From Eikenella sp. (GTDB lineage Bacteria > Pseudomonadota > Gammaproteobacteria > Burkholderiales > Neisseriaceae): a stretch of 54,431 nucleotides of DNA. A program made the position numbers and the translations under genes. This document shows, in pieces, positions 9,076 through 17,982 of the stretch. The stretch lies in assembly GCA_030528345.1 (NCBI GenBank), contig JAUMZB010000009.1, positions 1 through 54,431 of the forward strand. The letters run 5' to 3'. The notes under the pieces are model-generated. The model was not told where the DNA came from, ran no database searches, and worked only from the letters and a program-made list of their open reading frames with translations. Each line of letters begins with the position of its first letter. Within the stretch, counting starts at the first letter, position 1.

Positions 9076-10110
9076 TTACGCCACTTGGGTTTGGTGCTCG
9101 TCGCCGTTGCGCGCACGGATTTCGCCCAAGCGGTAAACGGTTTCGCCTTGTTCGGCCAAGAATTTCTGCACTGCGCCGGCATCTTCTTTGGCGATGATGA
9201 CGACCATGCCGATGCCGCAATTGAAGGTGCGGTACATTTCTTGTTGCGCCACGTTGCCGGCTTGTTGCAGCCATTGGAACAGTTTGGGCATTTCCCATGC
9301 TCCGGCGTCGATTTGGGCAACGGTGTTTTCCGGCAGCACGCGCGGTACGTTTTCGGTGATGCCGCCGCCGGTGATGTGCGCCATGCCTTTGATGGTAAAT
9401 TGTTTCAATGCGGCGAGAATCGGTTTTACATACAGGCGGGTGGGCGCGATGATGGCTTGGCGCAGGGTTTTGTTGCCGTCGAACGGTGCGTCCAAATCGG
9501 GTCGGTCGCGCTCGATGATTTTGCGTACCAAGGAATAGCCGTTGGAATGTGCGCCGTTGGAAGCCAAGCCCAGCACGATGTCGCCGGGCACGATGCTGCG
9601 GCCGTTGATCACTCGGTCTTTTTCCACTACGCCCACGGCGAAGCCGGCCAAGTCGTATTCGCCTTCGGGATACATGCCGGGCATTTCGGCGGTTTCGCCG
9701 CCGATGAGGGCACAGCCTGATTCTTCGCAGCCTTGGGCGATGCCTTTAATCACGTCGGTGGCGCGGGCGACATCCAGTTTGCCGCAAGCGAAGTAGTCGA
9801 GGAAAAATAGCGGCTCCGCGCCTTGCACGAGAATGTCGTTCACGCTCATGGCCACGAGGTCGATGCCGACGGTGTCGTGTTTGTCCCAATCGAAAGCCAG
9901 TTTCAGTTTGGTGCCTACGCCGTCGGTGCCGGAAACGAGCACGGGGTTTTGATAGTTTTTGCCGATTTCCACCAGTGCGCCGAAGCCGCCCAAACCGCCC
10001 AATATTTCCGGGCGCATGGTGCGTTTGGCAAAAGGTTTGATGTTTTCAACGAGTTGGTCGCCGGCGTCGATATCTACGCCTGCGTCGCGGTAGCTTAAAG
10101 ATTGGCTCAT
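9076..10110 (-). CDS. purM: Phosphoribosylformylglycinamidine cyclo-ligase PurM (AIR synthetase)
   Basis: Closes the imidazole ring of FGAM with ATP to give AIR, the fifth step of purine synthesis. The 344-residue length is normal. Family marks include [13 protein letters not shown] at the start, [67 protein letters not shown] and [14 protein letters not shown]. The gene stands alone; purN, its common partner, is absent. By eye it uses more T-ending codons than its neighbours. Confidence 0.97.
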   Translation of the reverse strand: MSQSLSYRDAGVDIDAGDQLVENIKPFAKRTMRPEILGGLGGFGALVEIGKNYQNPVLVSGTDGVGTKLKLAFDWDKHDTVGIDLVAMSVNDILVQGAEPLFFLDYFACGKLDVARATDVIKGIAQGCEESGCALIGGETAEMPGMYPEGEYDLAGFAVGVVEKDRVINGRSIVPGDIVLGLASNGAHSNGYSLVRKIIERDRPDLDAPFDGNKTLRQAIIAPTRLYVKPILAALKQFTIKGMAHITGGGITENVPRVLPENTVAQIDAGAWEMPKLFQWLQQAGNVAQQEMYRTFNCGIGMVVIIAKEDAGAVQKFLAEQGETVYRLGEIRARNGDEHQTQVA

Positions 10111-10251
10111 GATGCGCTTTCTGAGTCGGAAAAGAAAAACGGCATTATTTTAACCGATTTTAACCGCCCCATTCAGGCTTTCATCCCCCGCCCGCTTAGG
10201 CCAAACGGACATTTTGGGCGCACAGCTGATTTTCAGGCAGAAACCTTTGTT

Positions 10252-10371
10252 TCAAGGCAGAAAGCACAGCAAGGTTGAACACCTTGCGAACATTTTCTGC
10301 GTCCTCTTGGGGGATAACGCCGCAGATGCGGGTTTGACCAAAAATACCGCCTCAACGCTTGGTGACGACAT
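10252..10371 (-). other. Short open frame over a structured intergenic element
   Basis: Between purM and the esterase gene, a 39-codon frame (starts MSSPSVEAVF, ends STLLCFLP) runs on the minus strand, and a second overlapping frame is open from 10351 to 10196. Neither has a clear Shine-Dalgarno. The same interval folds: GCAGAAA (10257-10263) pairs with TTTCTGC (10294-10300) around an inner perfect stem GCAAGGT/ACCTTGC (10269-10287). I have an impression of having seen this short frame annotated in other Neisseriaceae, so it may be a repeated element rather than a gene. Nature uncertain. Confidence 0.35.
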
Positions 10372-10392
10372 ACCCTAAGGCTACCTGAAAAA

Positions 10393-11352
10393 CTAAGGAC
10401 GGCAGTCGGCATCTTCCCGGCAACGCGCATACAGCCAGCGGATGCCGTCCCCGATGGCGGCCAAAGCCACGCTGGCATGGGTTTCTTCGGGATACATCAC
10501 CGTTTCCACCGCCAAGCGCTCAAACGGCGGTTTCGCCAACTGCGCGCCCAAGTACTCGACTTCGCGCACCATTCCGCGACGGGTCAGCACGGCTTGACGC
10601 TGCGAATTGCCCGGCAGATGGGGAGCCGGAGTTTCTTCGTATTCGCCCACCGTCAGCCGCACGCCCAAGCGCGCCTCGCCCGCTGCGGCCAAGCGGCTCG
10701 GAAAAGCCGGCCACTCCTGCAGAATGCGGCGCCGGTTCCACCAGACAGACGGGCTGGCGGCCAAGCGGTTGCGGAAAGCGGACGGATACTTCATCAGGCT
10801 GTACAGGCTGAACAAGCCGCCGTAAGAGTGGCCGAATAAATGCTGCTGCCGAAGATTCAGCGGGAAGCGGCGGGCCAAATCGGCACGCAATTCTTCGGTG
10901 AGAAAACGGTGGAAAGCGTCCGCCCCGCCAAAGCGGCGGCTCAAACGGTCGCCGGTTTGGCTGTAATCGTCGGACGGCGGCGTATAGTCTTCCGCACGGG
11001 CGGCCAAGTCGAGAAAATCTTTATCGGAGTAGCCCACCCCCACCACCAGCATGGGCACCGCCCGGTTTTCTTCCGCCCGCATCCACATGCCTTGGGCAGC
11101 CATCGCCGCCACCGGAAAAAATGCATCGCCGTCCAAGAGATACAGCACCGGATAACCCTGAGCCGGCGCCGGCCCGACTGCGGCTACCTGAATGCGGTAG
11201 GTTTTGCCGGTATGGCGGCTCGGCAAACGGTATTCCCGCGCTCCCGGCACCACCGCCGGCGACAGTTGCGCCGCCGGTGCCGGCGGGCTGCCCTGCGCCG
11301 TCGGCACGGCGGCCCACGCACTGAGTATGGTCAAAAGAATCGTCCGACGCAT
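10393..11352 (-). CDS. IroE/Fes-like alpha/beta-hydrolase, probable siderophore esterase
   Basis: Exported alpha/beta-hydrolase of 319 residues with a signal peptide (about 1-20, AVPTAQG) and the nucleophile elbow GHSYGG at 174-179 (Ser176). A histidine in EETHASVAL near residue 297 is the likely catalytic base. The pattern is that of the Esterase_D/IroE group, which hydrolyses ester bonds of ferric siderophores such as enterobactin or salmochelin. It starts 6 bases after the stop of a TonB-dependent receptor gene, so the two are one operon; this context supports iron release from an imported or periplasmic siderophore. The actual substrate is unknown. Confidence 0.82.
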   Translation of the reverse strand: MRRTILLTILSAWAAVPTAQGSPPAPAAQLSPAVVPGAREYRLPSRHTGKTYRIQVAAVGPAPAQGYPVLYLLDGDAFFPVAAMAAQGMWMRAEENRAVPMLVVGVGYSDKDFLDLAARAEDYTPPSDDYSQTGDRLSRRFGGADAFHRFLTEELRADLARRFPLNLRQQHLFGHSYGGLFSLYSLMKYPSAFRNRLAASPSVWWNRRRILQEWPAFPSRLAAAGEARLGVRLTVGEYEETPAPHLPGNSQRQAVLTRRGMVREVEYLGAQLAKPPFERLAVETVMYPEETHASVALAAIGDGIRWLYARCREDADCRP

Positions 11353-11358
11353 TATGGC

Positions 11359-13596
11359 TTACCAATTGTAGTTGAGGCCGAACACAATGCTGCGCCGGCT
11401 GCCGGGGAAACATTGGGTGGTCAGTGCACTGCCGGTGGTGCCGCGCGAGAAACAGCCGCCGTAATGGATTTTATCGGCCGCATTATGAATATTCAGCGAC
11501 GCCGTGGCACCCTGCAAACTCTGGCTGAGATGGCCCAAATCATAATGAGCGCCCAAATCGATGAGGGTGGCGGCCGGTGTTTTTACCGTATTGGCCACAT
11601 CGGCATAGCTGGCGGACACATGGCGCACGCCGGCAGAGAGCTTGAGCTTCTCGTTGAACAGGGCATACTGCAGCCACAGCGAAGCCATGGTCGGCGGCAG
11701 GCCGACGGGGCGGCGGCCCAACTCCTCGGCGATATTGGAACGGGTCACTTCGGGTTTCAACCAAGTCAGCGCCGCTATGGTGCTGAGGCGCCCGTTCCAC
11801 TCCGCCCGTGCCTCCAATTCAACGCCCCTCACCCGCACCTGGCCGGTTTGAATCTGTGCGCTGGGATGGGCGCCGGTGCGGGTGTCTTTGGTCAGCACAT
11901 GATTGCGGGTCAGCTGAAAAGCGGACACGCCGAACAAGGCGCGAAACTGATCGGGCTGATATTTGAGGCCGATTTCCCACTGCTCGGCCGTGGTGGGACG
12001 GAAAGGTTGCTTGTCGCCGTACAGATTGATGGCGGACACCGGCTCGAATGAAGTGGCGTAGCTGGCGTAAGGCGACAAACCGCCAGCCGAGCGGTACATC
12101 AGGGCTGCTTGATAGGTGGTTTTGCTGTCGCGCTGGTCATGCTGCTGCTGCGACAACACCGGAAGCAGCCTATCCACCGTTTCGCGGGCACGGACGCGGT
12201 CATGACGCACGCCCAGCTGCGCCAGCCAAGAGCCGGCCTCCATCTGGTTTTGCACATACAGACCGAACTGATGCTGTCGTCGGCGGCCGTCACTCTGCCA
12301 AGGCGGCGTGAGGATGACGCTGCTCTGCGGATTGGCCGCATCCACCGGCGGCACGGCGGCACCGCCGCGCACATTGCCCAACAGACGGTCGGCCCGGCTG
12401 TTTTGATAGTCGGCACCGATATTCAGCGTATGCTTTAACGCCCCGGTATGGAAACGGAAACGCAGCTGCGCATCGGTATGGATGCCGCGCATTGTTTCGT
12501 CCGAAGCGGTGGCGGCTCTGGCCCAAGTCGTGCCGCGTAGATATCGCAACAATGAAGTGTTGCGGAATTCGGAACGGCCCTGCGCATACAGCAGATTGTG
12601 CTGCAAAGAAACCTGCTCGTTCCAAGTGTGCGACAAACGGTAGCCCAAGAGTGCCGTATCGCGCTTGAAGCGCTCGAAACTGCGCTCGCCCAAAAAGGCC
12701 TTGTCCGGCACATTGCCGGCCGGATTGTTTGCCAAGGTGCCGTAAGCCGGCACCGCATTGTAATCGCCGCCGGTAGGATCATGCTGCCATTGTGCGTGCG
12801 CCGTCAGCTCGGTTTGCGGGCCGATGCGCCAGGTCAGCGAAGGCGCTAAGGCATAGCGCTCGGCAGCCAGACCGGTTTTGGATTCGCTGTACCGGTGCAG
12901 ACCGGTAAGCCGCAGCGCCACACCCTCCTCCCGGCCGAGCGGCTGATTGATGTCGAAGCCGACAAAACGGTTGCGGTCATTGCCTGCCTGGATAAGCACT
13001 TCCCTTTTCGGCTCGAAATAGGCGCGCTTGCTGATTTGGTTCACCAAACCGCCGGGATTGATTTGGCCGTACTGCACCGAATTGGCCCCGCGCACCACAT
13101 CAATCCGCTCCAGCAAATAAGGATCAATGGCGCTTTTCAGGTAGCCTTGGCCTGCCGGGAGGCGCTGCCCGTCGAGATACTGGACGAAATTGGCATTGCC
13201 GCCGAAACCGCCGAAACCGCGTAAAAAAATACTGTCGTAACGGCTGCTGGTACGCGATTCGGAAAAAGTTCCCGGGGTATAGCGCAAGGCCTGCGCCACA
13301 TTTTGCGCCCCCAGTTGGCGCATTTGATCACGGGTGATCACCGAAACCGATGCCGGCGTGTGCAATAAACGGGTGTCGGTTTTGGTAGCCGTTGCGCTGC
13401 GGGCGGCCACCACACCGTTTGGAGATTGCCAAGCGGAGGGGCGCTTGCCGGTAACCGTGATGCTTTCCAGTTCGATGCTTTCTTCATTTTCCATGCCGTC
13501 TGCACCATGCGCGGCGGCGGAAAATGCGCTGAGCAGCAGGAGACAAAACAGACTCGGACAGGCAGAAAGCGGAGGGAAGGTTTGTGCGGATTTCAT
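11359..13596 (-). CDS. TonB-dependent siderophore receptor
   Basis: Outer-membrane gated channel of 745 residues that imports a ferric siderophore using TonB energy. It has a signal peptide (about 1-32), a TonB-box-like ESITVTG at 44-50, a plug domain with SVSVITRDQMRQLGAQNVAQALRYTPG and ERIDVVRGANSVQYGQINPGGLVNQISKR, then a 22-strand-type barrel ending with aromatic residues (FGLNYNW). The plug pattern is that of the FhuA/FpvA/FoxA siderophore class rather than haem or transferrin receptors. The esterase gene follows 6 bases downstream. A candidate Fur box lies about 40 bases upstream. No biosynthesis genes are nearby, so use of foreign siderophores is likely. A long 3' part overlaps an uptake sequence at 13137. 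Confidence 0.93.
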   Translation of the reverse strand: MKSAQTFPPLSACPSLFCLLLLSAFSAAAHGADGMENEESIELESITVTGKRPSAWQSPNGVVAARSATATKTDTRLLHTPASVSVITRDQMRQLGAQNVAQALRYTPGTFSESRTSSRYDSIFLRGFGGFGGNANFVQYLDGQRLPAGQGYLKSAIDPYLLERIDVVRGANSVQYGQINPGGLVNQISKRAYFEPKREVLIQAGNDRNRFVGFDINQPLGREEGVALRLTGLHRYSESKTGLAAERYALAPSLTWRIGPQTELTAHAQWQHDPTGGDYNAVPAYGTLANNPAGNVPDKAFLGERSFERFKRDTALLGYRLSHTWNEQVSLQHNLLYAQGRSEFRNTSLLRYLRGTTWARAATASDETMRGIHTDAQLRFRFHTGALKHTLNIGADYQNSRADRLLGNVRGGAAVPPVDAANPQSSVILTPPWQSDGRRRQHQFGLYVQNQMEAGSWLAQLGVRHDRVRARETVDRLLPVLSQQQHDQRDSKTTYQAALMYRSAGGLSPYASYATSFEPVSAINLYGDKQPFRPTTAEQWEIGLKYQPDQFRALFGVSAFQLTRNHVLTKDTRTGAHPSAQIQTGQVRVRGVELEARAEWNGRLSTIAALTWLKPEVTRSNIAEELGRRPVGLPPTMASLWLQYALFNEKLKLSAGVRHVSASYADVANTVKTPAATLIDLGAHYDLGHLSQSLQGATASLNIHNAADKIHYGGCFSRGTTGSALTTQCFPGSRRSIVFGLNYNW

Positions 13597-13637
13597 GGGT
13601 GTACCGGGCGGTGGTTAAAATGAGCAAGCATTTTGCA

Positions 13638-13656
13638 TTAATTAATAATAATTATC
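13638..13656 (-). promoter_or_regulatory. Candidate Fur box upstream of the siderophore receptor
   Basis: Read on the minus strand this is GATAATTATTATTAATTAA, agreeing with the 19-base Fur consensus (GATAATGATAATCATTATC) at 12 positions, including an intact first GATAAT. It sits about 40 bases before the receptor start in an otherwise AT-rich stretch. Iron repression of the operon is inferred from this and from the gene functions. Confidence 0.6.
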
Positions 13657-13861
13657 AATATTTTTTTAAATTGGTTAGATAATATGCGATTCGGCAGCCG
13701 CAACATCCGCATCATTTGGCACCCGGCCGCCAAGACACCTCTTCCTTTCCAATCAAAATATTTCTCCAACCCCTTGCCCGACAAGCACATGCGGCAAGCG
13801 GAAAGGGCGCTGCCGCCCTGCCCTTTCCGCACCAGGCGGCTTGGCGGCTACCGGCACGCCA

Positions 13862-14494
13862 TCATGTCTGTGTTTCAGGCAGCCTGAAACCTTTCCGGCA
13901 GCAATCAGCATGACGCCTACCTCGAAAATCCCGGCGGCCATCTTCGCTCACCCAGATATCCAAGCGCACATCGTGCGCTTCGGCCGGCAGGCACGCCACC
14001 TGCTGGCAGGCAAAACCCACGCCTATTTTCAAGGGCTGCAACCGTCCGCGCGTGGCCGCCAAGGTCACATCATAATAGCCGCCGCCCTGCCCCAAACGGC
14101 ATCCCCGTTCATCCACCCCCACCAAGGGGATAATCATGCCGTGCAAGCAATGGGCGCGGATTTTCTTGCCTTGGAATTGGGGGATGGCCGGCGCGCGCCG
14201 GCGGAAACGTTCTGCACCACCCTGCTCGGGATAAGGCGTAAACCAAAGGCGCAAAGCGCCGGCTTCAATATAAGGCAGGTAAAGCCGCACACCGCGCCGG
14301 CGGGCGGCCCGAACCAAGCCGTCCAAACGCAATTCGCTGCCCACCGGCCAATAAACCGCCAAGCGTTTGCCGCGTTTCAGATAGCCCTTAAGCAGACAGG
14401 CAATGCGCCGCTCTGCCCGTCTGCGTGCCACAAGCGGCAAACTTTGCCGCATCCGCCGCAATTGCCCCCGCAATAAGCTCTTTTGATTCACCAT
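13862..14494 (-). CDS. 5-Formyltetrahydrofolate cyclo-ligase (MTHFS)
   Basis: Converts 5-formyl-THF to 5,10-methenyl-THF with ATP, returning the storage form of folate to the active pool. The 210-residue protein has the basic N-terminal helix region (KSLLRGQLRRMRQSLP), a GKRLAVYWPVGSELRLDGL segment and the hallmark GCRLGQGGGYYD phosphate-binding loop, followed by GVGFACQQV and a VRLDIWVSEDG stretch. The reading frame ends (RLPETQT) inside an uptake-sequence palindrome at 13874-13891, so its C-terminal tail is partly made of repeat DNA. It may be extended compared with relatives, which often end soon after the VSEDG-like motif. Confidence 0.88.
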   Translation of the reverse strand: MVNQKSLLRGQLRRMRQSLPLVARRRAERRIACLLKGYLKRGKRLAVYWPVGSELRLDGLVRAARRRGVRLYLPYIEAGALRLWFTPYPEQGGAERFRRRAPAIPQFQGKKIRAHCLHGMIIPLVGVDERGCRLGQGGGYYDVTLAATRGRLQPLKIGVGFACQQVACLPAEAHDVRLDIWVSEDGRRDFRGRRHADCCRKGFRLPETQT

Positions 14495-14547
14495 ATTTGT
14501 TTAACCGGCCGGAACTTCCGACCCGAACCATTTTAAAAGCTGTATAC

Positions 14548-14579
14548 AAAAAAGGCCTGCCCGAAGGCAAGCCTTTTTT
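14548..14579 (-). terminator. Rho-independent terminator of the porin gene
   Basis: On the minus strand, AAAAAAGGCTTGCC, a TTCG tetraloop and GGCAGGCCTTTTT form a stable stem (one G-U pair) and end in a T-run, 20 bases after the porin stop codon. Confidence 0.85.
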
Positions 14580-14598
14580 AAGCCGTGATCAACACAAA

Positions 14599-15606
14599 TT
14601 AGAATTTGTGGGTGATGCCGGTACCAACAGACCAAGCGTTCACGTTTTTAGCACCGGTACCAGCTTTGTCACGCAACCAGCCCAGAGATACCAAACCGGC
14701 AGTACGGCGAGAGAAAGCGTAGTCGGCACCAGCGATGACTTGGGTGTAGCGGGCACCGCTGTGAGCGTTGGTGTTGCTGCTGCTGGACTTACCGTAAGCA
14801 GCAGTCAGTTTCGGGGTTACGGCACCGAAGGTGTAAGCACCGCTCAATTGTACTTCACGGGTGTTCTCACGACCGTAGTTAACAGCAGTCAAAGAACCGT
14901 CGTTGTTTTTGGCGTATTGCAGACCCAAGGCAACATACAGATTGTTGGCATCGTAACCGCCGCTCAGGTTGTGAACGTGGGCGTCTTTGTTGTTACGAAT
15001 AGCATAGTAGTCTGCGGCGTAACGGGCGAAGAAGCCGCTGTTGCTGTAGCCCAAGCCCAAGCCGTATACGGGCTGTTTGTCATTGGTGTTGCCGCCGTGG
15101 TAGTTGTTACCCGGTGCATATTGTGCCATCAGCTCGAAACCGCCCCAGTTGGGAGAGGTATAGTTGATGCTGGTACGACGTTGACCGAAGCGGCCATAGC
15201 GACCCAGACCCAAAACTTCATCGCTGTATTCCCAGTTGTCTTGGGCGTCAACAGCGTGCTTCAGCGGAGAGCTAACAAAACCGGCGCGTACGGTACCGAA
15301 GCCGCCTTCCAAACCGATGAAGGAATCACGGGTACCGAAACCTCTGGCTTCACCGCCGCCAACATTGGCTTTGGTTTCCACTTGCCAAATGGCTTTCAAG
15401 CCGTTACCCAAGTCTTCGGAACCTTTGAAGCCGATACGGGTACCGTAATCAACAATGTGGAAAGCTTTTTCTTTGTGGCCGGAGGCCGCGCGGTTGGAGT
15501 TGGATTGGTATTCAACACCGGCTTTAACGGCACCGTACAAAATTACTTCAGCTGAAGCGGCAACCGGCAAGGAAACCAATGCCAATGCAATCAGGGTTTT
15601 TTTCAT
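14599..15606 (-). CDS. Major outer-membrane porin (neisserial PorB-like)
   Basis: Trimeric general porin of the Gram-negative type found in Neisseriales, 335 residues. The signal peptide MKKTLIALALVSLPVAASA is followed by EVILYGAVKAGVEYQ, the typical first strand. DYGTRIGFKGSEDLGNGLKAIWQVE, GTRDSFIGLEGGFGTVRAG and the C-terminal VGTGITHKF with terminal phenylalanine are family signatures. Its codon choice is narrower and less GC-rich than that of the neighbours, as expected for a very highly expressed gene. It has its own promoter and intrinsic terminator and is monocistronic. In pathogenic Neisseria the homologue is the most abundant outer-membrane protein. Confidence 0.95.
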   Translation of the reverse strand: MKKTLIALALVSLPVAASAEVILYGAVKAGVEYQSNSNRAASGHKEKAFHIVDYGTRIGFKGSEDLGNGLKAIWQVETKANVGGGEARGFGTRDSFIGLEGGFGTVRAGFVSSPLKHAVDAQDNWEYSDEVLGLGRYGRFGQRRTSINYTSPNWGGFELMAQYAPGNNYHGGNTNDKQPVYGLGLGYSNSGFFARYAADYYAIRNNKDAHVHNLSGGYDANNLYVALGLQYAKNNDGSLTAVNYGRENTREVQLSGAYTFGAVTPKLTAAYGKSSSSNTNAHSGARYTQVIAGADYAFSRRTAGLVSLGWLRDKAGTGAKNVNAWSVGTGITHKF

Positions 15607-15703
15607 TGCTGCATTCCTTTTCTTAGTCTAAAAAACACACTCAAAGAAGTTTTGCTCTTTAAGTTATTCACGTCATCGCCGCGTTAGCGATTTCATGGGG
15701 CGT

Positions 15704-15732
15704 AATATAATTGCTGGATTGCAAAAAAACAA
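15704..15732 (-). promoter_or_regulatory. Candidate porin promoter
   Basis: On the minus strand TTGTTT (15732-15727) and TATATT (15709-15704) are 17 bases apart, predicting a transcript start near 15697 and a leader of about 90 bases. The remaining gap up to the TRAP permease (15733-15923) is very AT-rich and may include upstream activating sequence; I see no gene in it. Confidence 0.5.
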
Positions 15733-15923
15733 ACTTAATCCGCCCCGCCTGCCGCACGGCGGCGTATGCCCTGTGTACTTTCCACCACAAATAAATAATA
15801 TATATTTGAATAAATTGATTTTTTACATAAACCGGAAAATTGTTTGCGGCGATTATTATTTGTTGCGTTTTTGCCAACTTTCACCGATATCCCATTTCCC
15901 GCTTTATCGATTTAGCAATAATA

Positions 15924-15963
15924 AAGCTACCTGAAAGGCAGGGTTTCCGCTTTCAGGCAGCCT
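15924..15963 (-). terminator. Mixed-dialect uptake-sequence hairpin behind the TRAP operon
   Basis: AGGCAGCCTGAAAG-type and AGCTACCTGAAAG-type arms face each other (15924-15937 and 15950-15963) with an inner GGAAACCC loop, ending about 20 bases after the TRAP permease stop on the minus strand. The arms differ at one stem position. Confidence 0.5.
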
Positions 15964-15984
15964 GTTGCCGCTGATTCGGCCTAT

Positions 15985-17982
15985 TTACGGTGCGGACGCC
16001 GCCGCCTGTTTTTTGGCGTGCGCGGCCATGCGCCAGTTGAGCAGCAACATGCTGCCGGCCACCAACAGGCCGATGAGGTCGGTAAGGGTTTCCGGCACGA
16101 TCAGGCAGAATGCGCCGACGGCCATCACAACCCGCTGCCACATCGGAATATGGGTTTTGAAATAACCTTCCACCGAGGCAGACAAGGCCAGCACGCCCAT
16201 AATGGAAGTCAGCGTGACCATGGCAATCACATGCCAAGCCGGCAGCGGGAAGGTTTTGGCGGTGACGGCGGCTTGGGTCACGTCAATCATCATCATGTTC
16301 GGGTTGTAGACAAACATAAACGGTACGATGAAACCGGCCAAGGCGAGCTTGAGCGACTGGAAACCGGTTTTCATCGGATCGCCGCCGGCAATGCCTGCAC
16401 CGGCAAAAGCGGCCAAAGCCACCGGCGGGGTGATGTTGGCGAAGATACCGAAATAGAATACAAACATATGCGCCACCAACACCGGCACGTCAAAACCGGC
16501 CAGCGCGGGCGCGGCCATGGTGGCGGTGATGATGTAGGCCGGAATAGACGGCAGGCCCATGCCCAGCACCATGGAAGCCAGCATGGTCAGCACCAGGGTC
16601 AAGAACAGGGAGCCGGCACCGAGGGTAACAATGGAAGAGGTCATCACCGTACCGAAGCTGGTGAGGTTGACCACGCCGATGACCACGCCCACCATGGCAC
16701 AGGCGGCCATCACGGACAGAGATTGTTTGGCACCGTCGGCCAAGGCACCGATGATGTCGCTCACGCCCATGCGGGTTTCCGGGCGCAGCATGCTGACGGC
16801 AACCGTGATGCCGATGGTATACGCCGCAGCATAGCCCACCGGCACCGATTCGGCCAGCATCCACACCAGCGCCGCAATCGGCAGCAGCATGTGGCCGCGG
16901 GCTTTCAGCACTTCTTTCGCGCGCGGCAAATCGGCCTTCGGAATGCCTTTCAAATCGCGGCTGCCGGCACGGAAATGGACTTGTGCGATCACGCCGAGGT
17001 AATACAGCAAGGCCGGCAGCAGGGCGGCCAAGGCGATGGTGCCGTAAGACACACCGGTGGTTTCGGCCATAATGAACGCGGAAGCACCCATAATCGGCGG
17101 CAGAATCTGGCCGCCTACCGATGCACTGGCTTCCACCGCGCCGGCAAAGTTTTTGTGATAGCCGATTTTTTTCATCAAGGGAATGGTAAACGCACCGGTG
17201 CCGACCACATTGGCCACCGCCGCGCCGTTGATGCTGCCCATAAAGCCGCTGGAAATCACCGCCACTTTGGCCGGACCGCCCTGTTTGTGTCCGGCCAGCG
17301 CCAGCGCCAGGTCGTTAAACAGCTGACCCATGCCGGATCGCGCCAAAAAGGCACCGAACAGGATAAATAGGAAAATAAAAGTAACCGAAGCGCCGATAGC
17401 GGAGGAGTACAGACCCTCGGTTTTCAGATAGAGCTGGCCGAAAATGTCGCCCAAATCGTAGGGGCGGGTGAGCAGCCGGTCGGGCATAAAGCCCATGTGG
17501 CTGATAAAGGGATAGGCCAAAAACACCAATGCAAAAATGGGCAGTATCCAGCCGGTGATGCGGCGGGTGCTCTCCAACACCACGGCCACGGTGATGATGG
17601 AAAACACAATGTCCATTTGGTTCGGGATGCCGCCGCGCACGGTCATGATGTCCTGATATTGCCAGATCAGGTAGCCCGCGCCGGATAAAGCGGCCAATAC
17701 CCACAGCCAGTCATACCAGGCCACCTGCTTGCGGCTGCTGCGTTTGGCGGGCGGGTAAATCAGGAAAATCAGCGCCACGCCCACGGCAACATGCACCGAG
17801 CGCTGCACCAATTCGGGCAGCGGGTTGAAGGTAATATAAAGATGAAACAGCGAATAGGCGACGGCCATCACGGCAATTAAAGCACGCACGGCCTGGCTCT
17901 GCGGCTGCCGCGTGACCGACTCGCGGTCGTATTTTTCCAAAATCTCCTGCGATTTGGCCGCAGCTTCTTGTTCATGATTCAT
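15985..17982 (-). CDS. TRAP transporter permease, fused 4TM/12TM subunits (TAXI type)
   Basis: Integral membrane permease of 665 residues in which the small (DctQ-like) and large (DctM-like) TRAP subunits are joined, the form usual for TAXI systems. The N-terminal part has about four or five helices; the large part shows SGFMGSINGAAVANVVGTGAFTIPLMKK, GGQILPPIMGASAFIMAETTG and GMGLPSIPAYIITATMAAPAL, typical of DctM. Such transporters use a sodium or proton gradient and a periplasmic binding protein to import organic acids or amino acids. The start ATG at 17982 overlaps the TGA of the DUF1850 gene by one base; the longer frame would start with TTG codons. It is the last gene of a three-gene operon. 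Confidence 0.92.
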   Translation of the reverse strand: MNHEQEAAAKSQEILEKYDRESVTRQPQSQAVRALIAVMAVAYSLFHLYITFNPLPELVQRSVHVAVGVALIFLIYPPAKRSSRKQVAWYDWLWVLAALSGAGYLIWQYQDIMTVRGGIPNQMDIVFSIITVAVVLESTRRITGWILPIFALVFLAYPFISHMGFMPDRLLTRPYDLGDIFGQLYLKTEGLYSSAIGASVTFIFLFILFGAFLARSGMGQLFNDLALALAGHKQGGPAKVAVISSGFMGSINGAAVANVVGTGAFTIPLMKKIGYHKNFAGAVEASASVGGQILPPIMGASAFIMAETTGVSYGTIALAALLPALLYYLGVIAQVHFRAGSRDLKGIPKADLPRAKEVLKARGHMLLPIAALVWMLAESVPVGYAAAYTIGITVAVSMLRPETRMGVSDIIGALADGAKQSLSVMAACAMVGVVIGVVNLTSFGTVMTSSIVTLGAGSLFLTLVLTMLASMVLGMGLPSIPAYIITATMAAPALAGFDVPVLVAHMFVFYFGIFANITPPVALAAFAGAGIAGGDPMKTGFQSLKLALAGFIVPFMFVYNPNMMMIDVTQAAVTAKTFPLPAWHVIAMVTLTSIMGVLALSASVEGYFKTHIPMWQRVVMAVGAFCLIVPETLTDLIGLLVAGSMLLLNWRMAAHAKKQAAASAP

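Noticed and set aside
9076..10110. purM as a recent import from Neisseria because of its more T-rich codons
   Set aside because: No Neisseria-type uptake sequence lies in it and a by-eye codon impression is not enough without a phylogeny.
10233..10478. 81-codon minus-strand frame downstream of the esterase gene
   Set aside because: Overlaps the esterase 3' end in another frame and lacks a ribosome site; only the structured intergenic part seemed worth reporting.
16018..17370. 450-codon histidine-rich plus-strand frame
   Set aside because: Antisense shadow of the TRAP permease; histidine, glycine and glutamine richness is the complement of the coding bias.
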